Source: Halocynthiibacter styelae (lineage in GTDB: Bacteria > Pseudomonadota > Alphaproteobacteria > Rhodobacterales > Rhodobacteraceae). Taken from it: DNA of 64,000 nucleotides. Where the stretch lies: positions 124,001 through 188,000 of the forward strand of contig NZ_JADCKQ010000003.1 of the NCBI RefSeq assembly GCF_016123485.1, in the 5' to 3' direction. Positions 34,573-42,868 of this stretch are shown here, piece after piece; the stretch's first letter is position 1, and each line of letters opens with the position of its first letter. A model generated the notes under the pieces. The model was not told the DNA's origin. It searched no databases and was given only the letters and a program-made list of their open reading frames with translations. The position numbers were made by a program, and so were the translations under genes.

Positions 34573-35211
34573 TTATCTCTCAGTTATCTGCGGCACATCA
34601 GACCGCGCTTCCCAGCCTTCGCGTTCAAGTTCCGGCTGCATTGTGTTGGTTTCGGGCCAGCCGACGCATAGCCAGGCGACCAGACGCCAGTTCTCGGATA
34701 CGTTAAGATCGCGCGTCAGCTGTTCAGGGTCAAGGATTGAAACCCAGCCAACGCCAAGCCCTTCGGCCCGGGCGGCCAGCCAGAATTGCGTGACAGCTGT
34801 CACCACCGAATAGCGGCGCATTTCGGGCATTGTGCCGGCACCAAGGCCTGCGCCTTTGTCGGTGTCTTCATCACAGAAAATCGCAAGCTGCACGGGGGCA
34901 TCCCGCATGCCTGACAGTTTCAGGCCAGCGTAAATCTTTGCTTTCTCACCAGAATACCCGGCAAGCGCCTGTTCATTACATTTCAGAAAGTTTTCTTCAG
35001 CCGCTTTACGTGCCTGCGTGTCTTTCACGCGCACAATGCGCCAGGGTTCAGAAAGACCGACAGAAGGCGCAAGGCTGAATGTGGAAAGGAGGCGCATAAG
35101 CTGCGCCTCCTCAACTGGATCGGGGCGGAAGTGGCGTACATCACGACGCCACCGCAGCAATTGGTCAAACTCGGTACGGAACTTTTCCGAAAAGCTGTCC
35201 ATGCTGTTCAC
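34573..35211 (-). CDS. bluB: 5,6-dimethylbenzimidazole synthase BluB
   Basis: This 212-residue flavin-destroying enzyme belongs to the nitroreductase fold and makes the lower ligand of cobalamin from FMNH2. Motifs seen are RWRRDVRHFRPDPV, FSLAPSVGLSEPWRIVRV, MRRYSVVTAVTQFWLAARAE and GLGVGWVSILDP. These fit BluB more than typical nitroreductases. It lies between rpsP and rimM, away from other cobalamin genes. A second ATG three codons downstream is an alternative start. Confidence 0.85.
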   Translation of the reverse strand: MNSMDSFSEKFRTEFDQLLRWRRDVRHFRPDPVEEAQLMRLLSTFSLAPSVGLSEPWRIVRVKDTQARKAAEENFLKCNEQALAGYSGEKAKIYAGLKLSGMRDAPVQLAIFCDEDTDKGAGLGAGTMPEMRRYSVVTAVTQFWLAARAEGLGVGWVSILDPEQLTRDLNVSENWRLVAWLCVGWPETNTMQPELEREGWEARSDVPQITER

Positions 35212-35235
35212 CCCGGTTATGCCTGAAGGCGCTGA

Positions 35236-35607
35236 TTATTCGTCAGCGGAAGCAGCAGCTTCAGCAGCCTCAGCGGCTTTTGCAGCTTTCTCTTCAGCGC
35301 GTTCCTGGGCTTTCTTGCCTGGAACAGCTTTCTTCGGGTTGCTGCGTTCTTTTTTCTCAACAACGCCAGCAGCTTCGAGGAAACGGGTTACACGATCGGT
35401 TGGCTGTGCGCCCTGGTCCATCCAGTGTTTTACACGGTCCAGATCGATTTTCACGCGCTCTTCAGAGTCTTTAGGCAGCAGTGGGTTGTATGTGCCCAGT
35501 TTCTCGATGAAACGACCGTCGCGTGGCATACGGGAATCCGCAGCAACAATACGGTAGAAAGGACGTTTTTTAGAGCCGCCACGTGCGAGACGAATTTTCA
35601 TAGCCAT
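35236..35607 (-). CDS. rpsP: 30S ribosomal protein S16
   Basis: This 123-residue protein, [20 protein letters not shown], is bS16 ([20 protein letters not shown], then [20 protein letters not shown]). Bacterial S16 is usually about 80-90 residues; here an Ala-Glu-Lys-rich tail (residues 85-123) extends it, as in many alphaproteobacteria. The ribosome binding site is AGGAGAAAC. Confidence 0.96.
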   Translation of the reverse strand: MAMKIRLARGGSKKRPFYRIVAADSRMPRDGRFIEKLGTYNPLLPKDSEERVKIDLDRVKHWMDQGAQPTDRVTRFLEAAGVVEKKERSNPKKAVPGKKAQERAEEKAAKAAEAAEAAASADE

Positions 35608-35666
35608 GATGAGTTTCTCCTAGATAAGCTATTGATCAGGGGCGTTAACCCGCTGAGATTTCGATA

Positions 35667-35963
35667 TTATTCCTGATGTTTCTTGTGATGCTGGATCACT
35701 TCGCTGATGATGAAGTTCAGGAACTTCTTCGCGAATTCGGGGTCGAGGTTCGCACGTTGTGCAAGGTCCTCAAGTCGTTCAATCTGGCTTGCTTCGCGTG
35801 CCGGATCGGACGGGGGTAATTCATGGTTGGCCTTCAGAACGCCGACGGCCTGGGTGTGCTTAAAGCGTTCACCCAGAGTGTAAACAAGGATCGCATCCAG
35901 GCGGTCAATGCTTTCACGATGTTCTTTCAGCACCTCTGCGGCGCGGGTCACGGTGTCAGTCAT
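35667..35963 (-). CDS. Chorismate mutase (AroQ type)
   Basis: This 98-residue all-helical protein (MTDTVTRAAEVLKEHRESID, then RLDAILVYTLGERFKHTQAV and LNFIISEVIQHHKKHQ) has the AroQ layout, with the catalytic Arg and Lys in ERFKHTQAVGVLKA. It converts chorismate to prephenate for Phe and Tyr synthesis. The start at 35963 lies just behind CTCCGGAGGCG; an upstream in-frame ATG lies inside the repeat array. The 11-bp-phased ATGCA array stands directly upstream. Confidence 0.88.
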   Translation of the reverse strand: MTDTVTRAAEVLKEHRESIDRLDAILVYTLGERFKHTQAVGVLKANHELPPSDPAREASQIERLEDLAQRANLDPEFAKKFLNFIISEVIQHHKKHQE

Positions 35964-35981
35964 TTTTCGCCTCCGGAGGGG

Positions 35982-36036
35982 ATGCACAAAGCATGCACAT
36001 CATATGCACATTCTATGCATACATTATGCATATGAT
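35982..36036. repeat. Five ATGCA boxes at exact 11-bp spacing before chorismate mutase gene
   Basis: ATGCA occurs at 35982, 35993, 36004, 36015 and 36026, each exactly 11 bases from the next. The first three units continue as ATGCACA and the last two as ATGCATA. The array ends 19 bases before the chorismate mutase start, so it covers the promoter or leader. A three-unit relative lies at 44097-44125. The helical-turn spacing suggests a protein that binds cooperatively on one DNA face. Confidence 0.6.
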
Positions 36037-36051
36037 TTTGGTTCAGACGGA

Positions 36052-36615
36052 TCATGTCAGCGCCTCCGGCGAGGGATGGCGGTAGACAAGGCAAGGCTCA
36101 TCGTCGGGCTTTTCAGCCGCATCATCCACGGTGCAACCCAGACGTTCTGCAAGGCGGATGGAACCTGCATTCGCGGGATCAATATAGCTGACAGCAGTGG
36201 TCCAGCCGAGGGTGTTATAAGCCCAGGCACGGACAGCTTCCGCGGCCTCGCGGGCGATGCCTGTGCCTTCAATCGCCGGATCATAGATGGACCAGCCGAG
36301 CTCTCGCTCCGGCCAGGTGATCGGATGCCAGGGGCCAATGCCGCCAAGCGCCTGATCTTCGCCTTTGCGACACACCATGGACAGACCGTAACCGCGCATC
36401 TCCCACATGCCCATAATATGACAGAAAGCGCGCCAGGTCATGTTTTCTTCAGGTGCGCCCGGCATGCGGACAAACTCGGCGCGGTCAGAATGCATGAAGC
36501 TGCGGAAGGCTTCAAAATCACGTGGTTCCGGACGGCGCAGCACCAGGCGTTCTGTTTCCAGAACGATACGTGTGCGGGCCGGTTCGGGCGCGTGATATGG
36601 GGTGAAATCCGTCAT
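36052..36615 (-). CDS. GNAT family N-acetyltransferase (RimJ/RimL-like)
   Basis: This 187-residue protein begins with TRIVLETERLVLRRPEPRDF, the RimJ/RimL-type opening, and has the acetyl-CoA loop region GTGIAREAAEAVRAWAYNTLG followed by YIDPANAGSIRLAERLGCTV. It probably acetylates an amino group on a protein or small molecule. It lies 3 nt after the NIPSNAP gene and before the chorismate mutase. Confidence 0.85.
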   Translation of the reverse strand: MTDFTPYHAPEPARTRIVLETERLVLRRPEPRDFEAFRSFMHSDRAEFVRMPGAPEENMTWRAFCHIMGMWEMRGYGLSMVCRKGEDQALGGIGPWHPITWPERELGWSIYDPAIEGTGIAREAAEAVRAWAYNTLGWTTAVSYIDPANAGSIRLAERLGCTVDDAAEKPDDEPCLVYRHPSPEALT

Positions 36616-36618
36616 GCG

Positions 36619-36951
36619 TTACAGCCCCAGCTCATCAGGGGTGGCACCTTCCAGCACGGGGCGGGAAAAGGTGCGGTCATAACGGATGATGCAGCCGGTT
36701 TTTGCAGCATGTGCATAGGCGCGCTGACATTCAGCGTCATCCGCCATGCGGAGGCGGTAATCTTCATATGCGGCGAGGGACGGGAAGGAAAACTTCGCCC
36801 AGGCCACATCATTGGCCCCCTCATGCGGCAGCCAATAGCCGTGATGCGCGCCGCCCAGCTTGTTCACCAGATGGATCCAGACCTTTGCATAGGTCTCGAA
36901 TGCATCCAGCTTGGCCGGGTCCAGCTGATATGTCACGGTGCAGGTGATCAT
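36619..36951 (-). CDS. NIPSNAP family protein
   Basis: This 110-residue protein, MITCTVTYQLDPAKLDAFET, has the dimeric alpha-beta-barrel pattern of NIPSNAP proteins, including HHGYWLPHEGANDVAWAKFSF. Members of this superfamily have varied or unknown roles. It abuts ffh with no gap, so it shares its transcript. Confidence 0.75.
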   Translation of the reverse strand: MITCTVTYQLDPAKLDAFETYAKVWIHLVNKLGGAHHGYWLPHEGANDVAWAKFSFPSLAAYEDYRLRMADDAECQRAYAHAAKTGCIIRYDRTFSRPVLEGATPDELGL

Positions 36952-38487
36952 TTATTTCTTCTTCCCAAAGCCAGACAGGCCGGGGGGCAATGCGCCGCCG
37001 CCAAGACCGGGCAGGCCACCGCCGCCCATGCCGCCAAGACCACCAGGGAGCTTGCCGCCCATTTGCTTGGCTGCGGCTTCCAGCGCTTTCGGATCCATCT
37101 GGGATGGGTCCATACCGGCAGGCATGCCACCGCCTTTGCCGAACATGCCGGACATGGCTTGTTTCAGCATGCCACCTTTGCCCATCTTGCCCATCTTCTT
37201 CATCATGTCGCCCATCTGGCGTTGCATTTTCAGAAGTTTGTTCAGTTCGGACACTTCAAGCCCCGCACCTTTGGCGATGCGTTTCTTGCGTGATGCCTGC
37301 AACAGGGAAGGGTTGGCGCGTTCGCGTTTGGTCATGGATTGAATAAGCGCGATCTGGCGTTTCAGAACTTTGTCATCCATCCCGGCTTTTTCAGCCTGGG
37401 CCGCCATTTTCTTCATGCCGGGCATCATGCCCATCAGGCCTTCCATGCCGCCCATCTTGATCATCTGTTCAAGCTGCATCTTCAGGTCGTTCATGTTGAA
37501 CTGACCCTTCTGGAAGCGCTTCATCATACGTTCGGCTTGTTCGGCCTCGATGGTTTCCTGGGCTTTTTCGACGAGGCTGACGATGTCGCCCATGCCAAGG
37601 ATACGGCCCGCGATACGTTCGGGGTGGAATTCCTCAATCGCGTCCATCTTTTCGCCGAGACCAACGAATTTGATCGGCTTGCCGGTGACAGCACGCATGG
37701 ACAGGGCCGCACCGCCACGACCGTCACCATCCATACGGGTGAGGACGACGCCGGAGATGCCGATCTGACCGTCGAATTGTTCTGCGACGTTCACCGCATC
37801 CTGACCGGTCAGGCCATCAACCACCAGCATGGTTTCACGCGGGTTGGTGACGTTGCGCACGTCCTCAACCTCTTGCATCAGGGTTTCGTCGATGTGCAGA
37901 CGACCAGCGGTGTCGAGCATGTAAACATCATAGCCGCCAAGGGTCGCCTGTTGCTTCGCACGCTTGGCGATATCAACGGCAGACTGGCCCTTGACGATAG
38001 GCAGGGTGTCCACGCCGACCTGATTACCAAGAACGGCCAGCTGATCCTGCGCCGCCGGACGATAGATATCGAGGGAGGCCATCAGCACGCGCTTGCCGTG
38101 CTTTTCTTTCAGGCGCTTGGCAAGTTTCGCGGTGGTCGTGGTTTTACCGGACCCCTGCAGACCGACCATCAGGATCGGAGCGGGGGCGTTGTCAATTTTC
38201 AGATCACCCGGGTTCTGATCATCACCGGCCAGGAAATGCACCAGTTCATCGTGAACGATTTTTACGACCTGCTGGCCAGGGGTCACGGATTTGGTGACGT
38301 TCTGGCCTGCGGCTTTTTCCTGAACGGCTTTGATAAAATCACGGGCAACGGGCAGGGAAACGTCGGCCTCAAGCAGGGCAACGCGGACTTCGCGCAGGGC
38401 GGTGGAAACGTCAGAGTCAGAAAGTGCGCCTTGTTTTGTCAGGCGATCCAGGACGCCGCCAAGGCGATCGGACAGATTCTCAAACAT
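36952..38487 (-). CDS. ffh: Signal recognition particle protein Ffh
   Basis: This 511-residue SRP GTPase has an N domain (residues 1-100), G-domain motifs GLQGSGKTTTTAKLAKRL (about 109-126), LDTAGRLH, TRMDGDGRGG and the closing GLGEKMDAIEEF. It also has a methionine-rich M domain (residues 330-450) that binds SRP RNA and signal sequences. The end is a Gly-Met-Pro-rich tail (GLGGMGGGGLPGLGGGALPP), longer than in E. coli. It leads the minus-strand translation block. Confidence 0.97.
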   Translation of the reverse strand: MFENLSDRLGGVLDRLTKQGALSDSDVSTALREVRVALLEADVSLPVARDFIKAVQEKAAGQNVTKSVTPGQQVVKIVHDELVHFLAGDDQNPGDLKIDNAPAPILMVGLQGSGKTTTTAKLAKRLKEKHGKRVLMASLDIYRPAAQDQLAVLGNQVGVDTLPIVKGQSAVDIAKRAKQQATLGGYDVYMLDTAGRLHIDETLMQEVEDVRNVTNPRETMLVVDGLTGQDAVNVAEQFDGQIGISGVVLTRMDGDGRGGAALSMRAVTGKPIKFVGLGEKMDAIEEFHPERIAGRILGMGDIVSLVEKAQETIEAEQAERMMKRFQKGQFNMNDLKMQLEQMIKMGGMEGLMGMMPGMKKMAAQAEKAGMDDKVLKRQIALIQSMTKRERANPSLLQASRKKRIAKGAGLEVSELNKLLKMQRQMGDMMKKMGKMGKGGMLKQAMSGMFGKGGGMPAGMDPSQMDPKALEAAAKQMGGKLPGGLGGMGGGGLPGLGGGALPPGLSGFGKKK

Positions 38488-38552
38488 AGACAGCTCCTGT
38501 GTCGTTATCCTTTGCCCCGTACCTAAGCACGAAACGGTTCAGTTACAGCAGG

Positions 38553-38650
38553 AAATGCCCCTGCGAATGCACAAATGCCCCTGCGGGCGAATATCGCTGG
38601 CAGGGGGCGATCCCGACAACAGGTCGGGACCGGAAGACTCAGACTTCCGG
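38553..38650. other. Hairpin-rich leader region upstream of ffh
   Basis: AAATGCCCCTGCG occurs twice with a 20-base period (38553 and 38573). Then follow CCCCTGC / GCAGGGG (38578-38584, 38600-38606), TCCCGAC / GTCGGGA (38611-38617, 38623-38629) and CCGGAAG / CTTCCGG (38630-38636, 38644-38650). The region lies in the 263-nt gap between azoR and ffh, both minus. It could be an ffh leader or a set of terminators. It lacks the conserved SRP RNA tetraloop motif. Confidence 0.35.
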
Positions 38651-38717
38651 GTTGTTGGGGAGGATTTAGGGGAAATAGCAGGCAGAGTCAATGCTGCAAC
38701 GGGACCGCAAAGGGTTT

Positions 38718-38741
38718 GCGGGGCGGTGTGTTCCGCCCCGC
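38718..38741 (-). terminator. GC-rich hairpin after azoreductase gene
   Basis: GCGGGGCGG (38718-38726) pairs perfectly with CCGCCCCGC (38733-38741). It lies 10 nt after the azoreductase stop. A T tract is lacking, so termination efficiency is uncertain. Confidence 0.5.
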
Positions 38742-38750
38742 AGGCTTGAC

Positions 38751-39329
38751 TTATGCGGCAAGCGCGCTGATCGCGTCATCCGCAGCCTTTTGGGCGGTTT
38801 CCGGATCCGTGTTCATACCGGCGGCAGCGACGACTTCCACCTCGGAAATGCCGTTGAACCCCAGGGCCGTGCGCAGGAGTGGTGTTGCGAAGTCAACCGG
38901 TGAGTCAATCGGCACACCACCAGAAGCAATCGCCAGGATCGCGCGTTTGCCGGACAGCAGGGGTTGCGGGCCTTCCTCAGTATATTGGAAAGTGCGACCG
39001 GCGCGGGTGATCTGATCAATCCAGGCTTTCAGGGACGCGGGGACGGAGAAGTTATAAATCGGCAGGCCGATGACGATAACATCCGCAGCTTCGACTTCTT
39101 CAACAAGGCTGTCGGAAAGGGCCAGCGCTTCTTTTTGGGCATCAGAGCGCACATCAGCCGGTGTAAAGGTCGCGCCGACCCAGGCCTCGTCAACGTGTGG
39201 CAGTGTGTCGTTCAGATCGCGGCGGATGACTTCAGCGTCTTCAAAACGGGCAACAATACGGGCGGAAAGATCGCGGGAAACGCTGCCGTCAATGCGGGCG
39301 GAAGCGTCAATATGCAGAATGCGGGTCAT
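38751..39329 (-). CDS. azoR: FMN-dependent NADH-azoreductase
   Basis: This 192-residue flavodoxin-fold quinone/azo reductase begins MTRILHIDASARIDGSVSRD, with the phosphate-binding loop SARIDGSVS. It continues with ADVIVIGLPIYNFSVPASLKAWIDQI and ILAIASGGVP, the conserved AzoR motifs. It probably reduces quinones to protect against electrophiles. The start at 39329 is behind AGGATAATCC. A LysR regulator about 750 bp away on the other strand is a possible controller. Confidence 0.9.
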   Translation of the reverse strand: MTRILHIDASARIDGSVSRDLSARIVARFEDAEVIRRDLNDTLPHVDEAWVGATFTPADVRSDAQKEALALSDSLVEEVEAADVIVIGLPIYNFSVPASLKAWIDQITRAGRTFQYTEEGPQPLLSGKRAILAIASGGVPIDSPVDFATPLLRTALGFNGISEVEVVAAAGMNTDPETAQKAADDAISALAA

Positions 39330-39425
39330 AGGATTATCCTGTGTTGGGTGTCTGTCCATCACAGAATAATGATGTGTGACATTCAACAAAACGCGGGAAA
39401 TCACACATGCTGTGTGCAGATTTGT

Positions 39426-39902
39426 TTAGGGCTCAGCCCCCAGGAGCCAGGTATTGATGATATCGGCGATGTTCTGTGGTTGTTTCCTGATCGCATAAAG
39501 GTCAGTCGTCAGAAACACCACGTCCTGATCCTTCATCTCAAGCTGACAACGGAATGTCTCGCTGTGGTTTCGGCCGAAATGAGTGATCTCCAAGGATGCT
39601 TTCCGGAACCCGTCCAGATCATAATGTTGGCTCCGCACCCCATAAGAATGCAACCGCCGTATGAAAATGCTGCGGGAGGTCCGGTCAAAGGTGATCCTGG
39701 TGTCCCAGACCATTCCCATCAGGATCAGTCCGGGAATAAGCAAGCCGGGAACAATCAGATACCAGCCATATATGATGTCATTTACGGCCAGCCAGGCGCC
39801 GACAAAGGTAAAGCAAAGCAGGAACGCAGCGTTGAAAAAGATCAGACCCGCTGGCTTGTGTTGAAGGACCAATTGATCGGGATGATTGCGGGTAACTCTC
39901 AT
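39426..39902 (-). CDS. Hypothetical membrane protein, PH-like cytoplasmic part
   Basis: This 158-residue protein has two adjacent hydrophobic segments (residues 20-38 and 42-66, IIYGWYLIVPGLLIPGLILM) and then a beta-rich part starting WDTRITFDRTSRSIFIRR. That pattern resembles bacterial PH-like membrane proteins. I do not recognise a specific family. It lies between azoR and a divergent LysR gene. Confidence 0.6.
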   Translation of the reverse strand: MRVTRNHPDQLVLQHKPAGLIFFNAAFLLCFTFVGAWLAVNDIIYGWYLIVPGLLIPGLILMGMVWDTRITFDRTSRSIFIRRLHSYGVRSQHYDLDGFRKASLEITHFGRNHSETFRCQLEMKDQDVVFLTTDLYAIRKQPQNIADIINTWLLGAEP

Positions 39903-40083
39903 GACGGGGGGCTCAGATGAAATTGGGCTGCTGTGTGCAGATGGTTGATGGCTGCTGTTGTTTAGATTTTCCTGAGTGGGATTGCAAAAAATACGCTGAC
40001 AGGCTTGTGATCTGTGGATTTACGCACATATTGTTGCGGATATGTGAAGAGATAAACACAATCTTAAAACAGGGACGCGCGAC

Positions 40084-40992
40084 ATGGACAACTGGGATGA
40101 AATCAGAACGGCCTATCAGGTGGCGCGTATTGGCACGGTGTCTGGCGCGGCAGAAGTCCTGGGCGTGCATCACGCCACGGTGATCCGCCATATTGATGCG
40201 CTGGAAGAACGCCTGGGCACCAAATTGTTTCAGCGTCACGCGCGGGGCTATACGCCGACGGAGGCCGGTCAGGATCTGATGCAGGTGGCCCAGACCACGG
40301 ATGATCAGATTACACAGCTTGCAGGCCGGATCCGCGGGCAGGGGGATTCTGTGCAGGGCGACCTGATCGTGACGTCTATTGCAACACTGTCGCCACTGTT
40401 GACCCCGATCCTTGTGGATTTCCAGAAAATGCATCCGGATGTGAATATTCAGTTCCTGACGGGCGACCGTCTGTTCCGCTTGGAATATGGTGAGGCCCAT
40501 GTGGCGATCCGCGCCGGGCAGGATGCGCCTGCGCAGCCGGATAATGTGGTGCAGAAGCTGACAACCCAATGTGTGGCGCTTTACGGGTCAAAGACATACC
40601 TGGATGAAGCGGGCATTCCTGAGGGGATTGAGGATCTGCGCAAGCATCGTTTTGTGGCGGGGGATAAGACCTTTAAACGCGCGCCTTTCTATCGCTGGCT
40701 GGATGAAACCATTCCTGATGCCAATATTTCATTCCGGGCGTCTGATTTCAACAGCCTGGAAGAGGCGGTGGTTGCGGGCGCAGGCCTTGGCTTTATGTCA
40801 GAATGGTACGCCCAGATGCAGCCGGATATGGTGCGCGTGATGGAGCCACGCCCGGAATGGGTCGGGCATCTGTGGCTTGTGACCCATGTGGATCTGCACC
40901 GGACCCTGAAGGTGCAGACCTTCCTGAAGTTCCTGAAAGAACGCGCCGCTGAGTGGGGACCGGAGCAGGGCATGGGGTGTCCTGGTGAATAA
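40084..40992 (+). CDS. LysR family transcriptional regulator
   Basis: This 302-residue protein has the LysR helix-turn-helix (QVARIGTVSGAAEVLGVHHA, TVIRHIDALEERLGTKLFQR) and an effector-binding domain from residue 92. The start (MDNWDEIRTAYQVAR) puts the HTH at the usual place. Targets may be the azoreductase or the hypothetical gene on the opposite strand. It ends 54 nt before the EamA exporter gene. Confidence 0.88.
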   Translation: MDNWDEIRTAYQVARIGTVSGAAEVLGVHHATVIRHIDALEERLGTKLFQRHARGYTPTEAGQDLMQVAQTTDDQITQLAGRIRGQGDSVQGDLIVTSIATLSPLLTPILVDFQKMHPDVNIQFLTGDRLFRLEYGEAHVAIRAGQDAPAQPDNVVQKLTTQCVALYGSKTYLDEAGIPEGIEDLRKHRFVAGDKTFKRAPFYRWLDETIPDANISFRASDFNSLEEAVVAGAGLGFMSEWYAQMQPDMVRVMEPRPEWVGHLWLVTHVDLHRTLKVQTFLKFLKERAAEWGPEQGMGCPGE

Positions 40993-41046
40993 CCTGCCAG
41001 ATCGGGGCGTCTCATCGTTCCTGAGGGGGCAATTCGTTGCCCCGGC

Positions 41047-41955
41047 GTGCGGCGGGTCGCGTATATGGTAGGTCAGATGGGGAATGCCGCACGCGGGCAT
41101 CTTGCGATGTTGCTGTTTTCGGCACTGGTTGCGGGGTCTTTCAGCCTTGGATCGCTGGCGGCGAATGAAATTGCGCCGCTGGCCCTGGTGTTCGCCCGGT
41201 TTGTCCTGGCGGCGGCCCTGATCGGGGCGCTGGTCGCGTTCCGTGGCGGAGTGCCGCGTGCCGCACTGGCGGCGTCCTGGCGCTACATCCTGCTGGGCGG
41301 TTTGTTTGCGATCTATTTCGTGTTGATGTTTGAGGGGCTGAAGACCGCTCCGCCCGTATCGGCAGCGGCCGTGTTTACCATGGTGCCGATTATGTCCGCT
41401 GGCTTTGGCTGGATCCTGCTGCGCCAGGTGATGACGCCCCTGATGGCTGCGTCCTTAAGCATCGGGGCGCTGGGGGCGCTGTGGGTGATCTTTCAGGCAG
41501 ACCTGGCGGCGCTTGTGGCGTTTCAGATCGGCACGGGCGAGATGATCTATTTCGTCGGCTGTGCCGCGCATGCGCTGTATACCCCGTTGATCCGCAAGCT
41601 GAACCGGGGTGAAGATCCGCTGGTGTTTACCCTGGGCACGCTGATGGGTGGGGCGCTGGTCCTGGCGGTGGTGGCGGGGCCTGCGGCCGTGGCGACGGAT
41701 TGGGTTGCGCTGCCCGGGATTGTCTGGGTGACGATTGCCTATACCACTGTGTTTGCAACGGCCATCACTTTCTATCTTGTGCAATATGCGACCCTGCATC
41801 TGCCGTCGTCGAAAGTGATGGCCTACACTTGGCTGACGCCCAGCTGGGTGATCCTCTGGGAAATCGGATTTGGCAATGCAGCGCCGCCTGTGCTGGTGCT
41901 TGGGGGGGTTGCGCTGACGGTGGTGGCATTGCTGGGGTTGCTAAAAGAAAACTGA
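41047..41955 (+). CDS. EamA/DMT family transporter
   Basis: This protein of up to 302 residues has ten hydrophobic segments in two EamA halves (LLFSALVAGSFSLGSLAANE; KVMAYTWLTPSWVILWEIGF), typical of drug/metabolite exporters. The start is uncertain: GTG at 41047 or ATG at 41065 or 41077 would all leave the first segment intact. Substrate unknown. Confidence 0.82.
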   Translation: MRRVAYMVGQMGNAARGHLAMLLFSALVAGSFSLGSLAANEIAPLALVFARFVLAAALIGALVAFRGGVPRAALAASWRYILLGGLFAIYFVLMFEGLKTAPPVSAAAVFTMVPIMSAGFGWILLRQVMTPLMAASLSIGALGALWVIFQADLAALVAFQIGTGEMIYFVGCAAHALYTPLIRKLNRGEDPLVFTLGTLMGGALVLAVVAGPAAVATDWVALPGIVWVTIAYTTVFATAITFYLVQYATLHLPSSKVMAYTWLTPSWVILWEIGFGNAAPPVLVLGGVALTVVALLGLLKEN

Positions 41956-42018
41956 TTTGGGTCAAAGTGTTGTCCTGAATCTGTGCGACAGTGTCCGGAA
42001 CCCGCAGGAAGGTAGAGC

Positions 42019-42510
42019 ATGCCCGCACAATCGAAAGAGCAGCTGATTAAAGTGACGCAAAGCGAGTGGCAGAAATTCACTGCGATGATTGGCAGATTTG
42101 ACCCTGAAACTGCGATGCAACTTTTTGACGACGGCCTTTGCCCAAAGCATATCGTCGGCCATCGCGCCCATTGGATTGATCTGTTTTTCACCTGGTATGA
42201 GGCCGGGCAGCGCGGCGAACATCCGGTCATTCCGGCGGATGGGTATAAGTGGAACCAGTTGCCGGAATATAATGCAGAGTTGCGGAAGGCGCAGGGGGAT
42301 CTGTCCTGGGAAGAGGTCTGCGCAATGCTTGAAGGGCAGCACGCAAGGTTGCTTCAGTTTCTGAACGGTCAGAGTGATGGCGCGTTATATGGCGGGCCAA
42401 TGCCGGGCGGTGGGAATAAGTGGACAACCGGGCGCTGGGCAGAGGCTGCCGGGGCAAGCCATTACCGGTCGGCGGCGAAATATCTTCGGGCACAATTGCG
42501 TAAGCGGTAA
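42019..42510 (+). CDS. ClbS/DfsB family four-helix protein
   Basis: This 163-residue helical protein (SKEQLIKVTQSEWQKFTAMI, HIVGHRAHWIDLFFTWYEAG, YKWNQLPEYNAEL) matches the ClbS/DfsB (DUF1706) family. The founding member ClbS protects producers of the genotoxin colibactin. No toxin genes are seen here, so a general DinB-like role is possible. A good ribosome binding site (GGAAGG) precedes the ATG. It is convergent with the ArsR gene, 3 nt apart. Confidence 0.8.
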   Translation: MPAQSKEQLIKVTQSEWQKFTAMIGRFDPETAMQLFDDGLCPKHIVGHRAHWIDLFFTWYEAGQRGEHPVIPADGYKWNQLPEYNAELRKAQGDLSWEEVCAMLEGQHARLLQFLNGQSDGALYGGPMPGGGNKWTTGRWAEAAGASHYRSAAKYLRAQLRKR

Positions 42511-42513
42511 GCC

Positions 42514-42837
42514 TTATTCGCTCAGCTCGTGTTCCAGAAAACGTTCGAAATCGTCAAGGTTTACGGCCTCAAAATGGCCAAATCCCTGCATCCAGGCAGA
42601 CGCATCACGCAGGGCGGTTTCTTCGATCCGACACCATTTTACACGGCCTCGTTTTTCCTGACTGATCAGGCCCGCAGCGGTCAGAACGCTAAGGTGTTTT
42701 GAGATCGCCGCCAGCGACATATCAAAGGGTTCCGCCACATCTGTGACGGCCATATCGTCTTCCAGCAACATCGTCAGGATCTGGCGGCGGGTGGCGTCAG
42801 AGAGGGCTGAGAAAATGATATCAAGATTTGCGGCCAT
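42514..42837 (-). CDS. ArsR family transcriptional regulator
   Basis: This 107-residue winged-helix protein starts NLDIIFSALSDATRRQILTM, and its recognition helix is DMSLAAISKHLSVLTAAGLI. It is the ArsR subtype that lacks the CxC metal site, as in regulators paired with SRPBCC/AHSA1 proteins. No such partner is adjacent. Confidence 0.87.
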   Translation of the reverse strand: MAANLDIIFSALSDATRRQILTMLLEDDMAVTDVAEPFDMSLAAISKHLSVLTAAGLISQEKRGRVKWCRIEETALRDASAWMQGFGHFEAVNLDDFERFLEHELSE

Positions 42838-42868
42838 GTCACCGGGCTAATGATTGTCAGGCAAAAGG

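Noticed and set aside
35982-36036. CRISPR array
   Set aside because: The repeats are 5-7 bases with a constant 11-base period and no spacers or cas genes; they are operator-like.
38595-38660. Resemblance to the SRP RNA core (GGUC-GGAAG-like pattern) upstream of ffh
   Set aside because: The conserved GGUCCGGAAGGAAGCAGCC arrangement is absent; the match is limited to a short GGAAG inside a simple hairpin.
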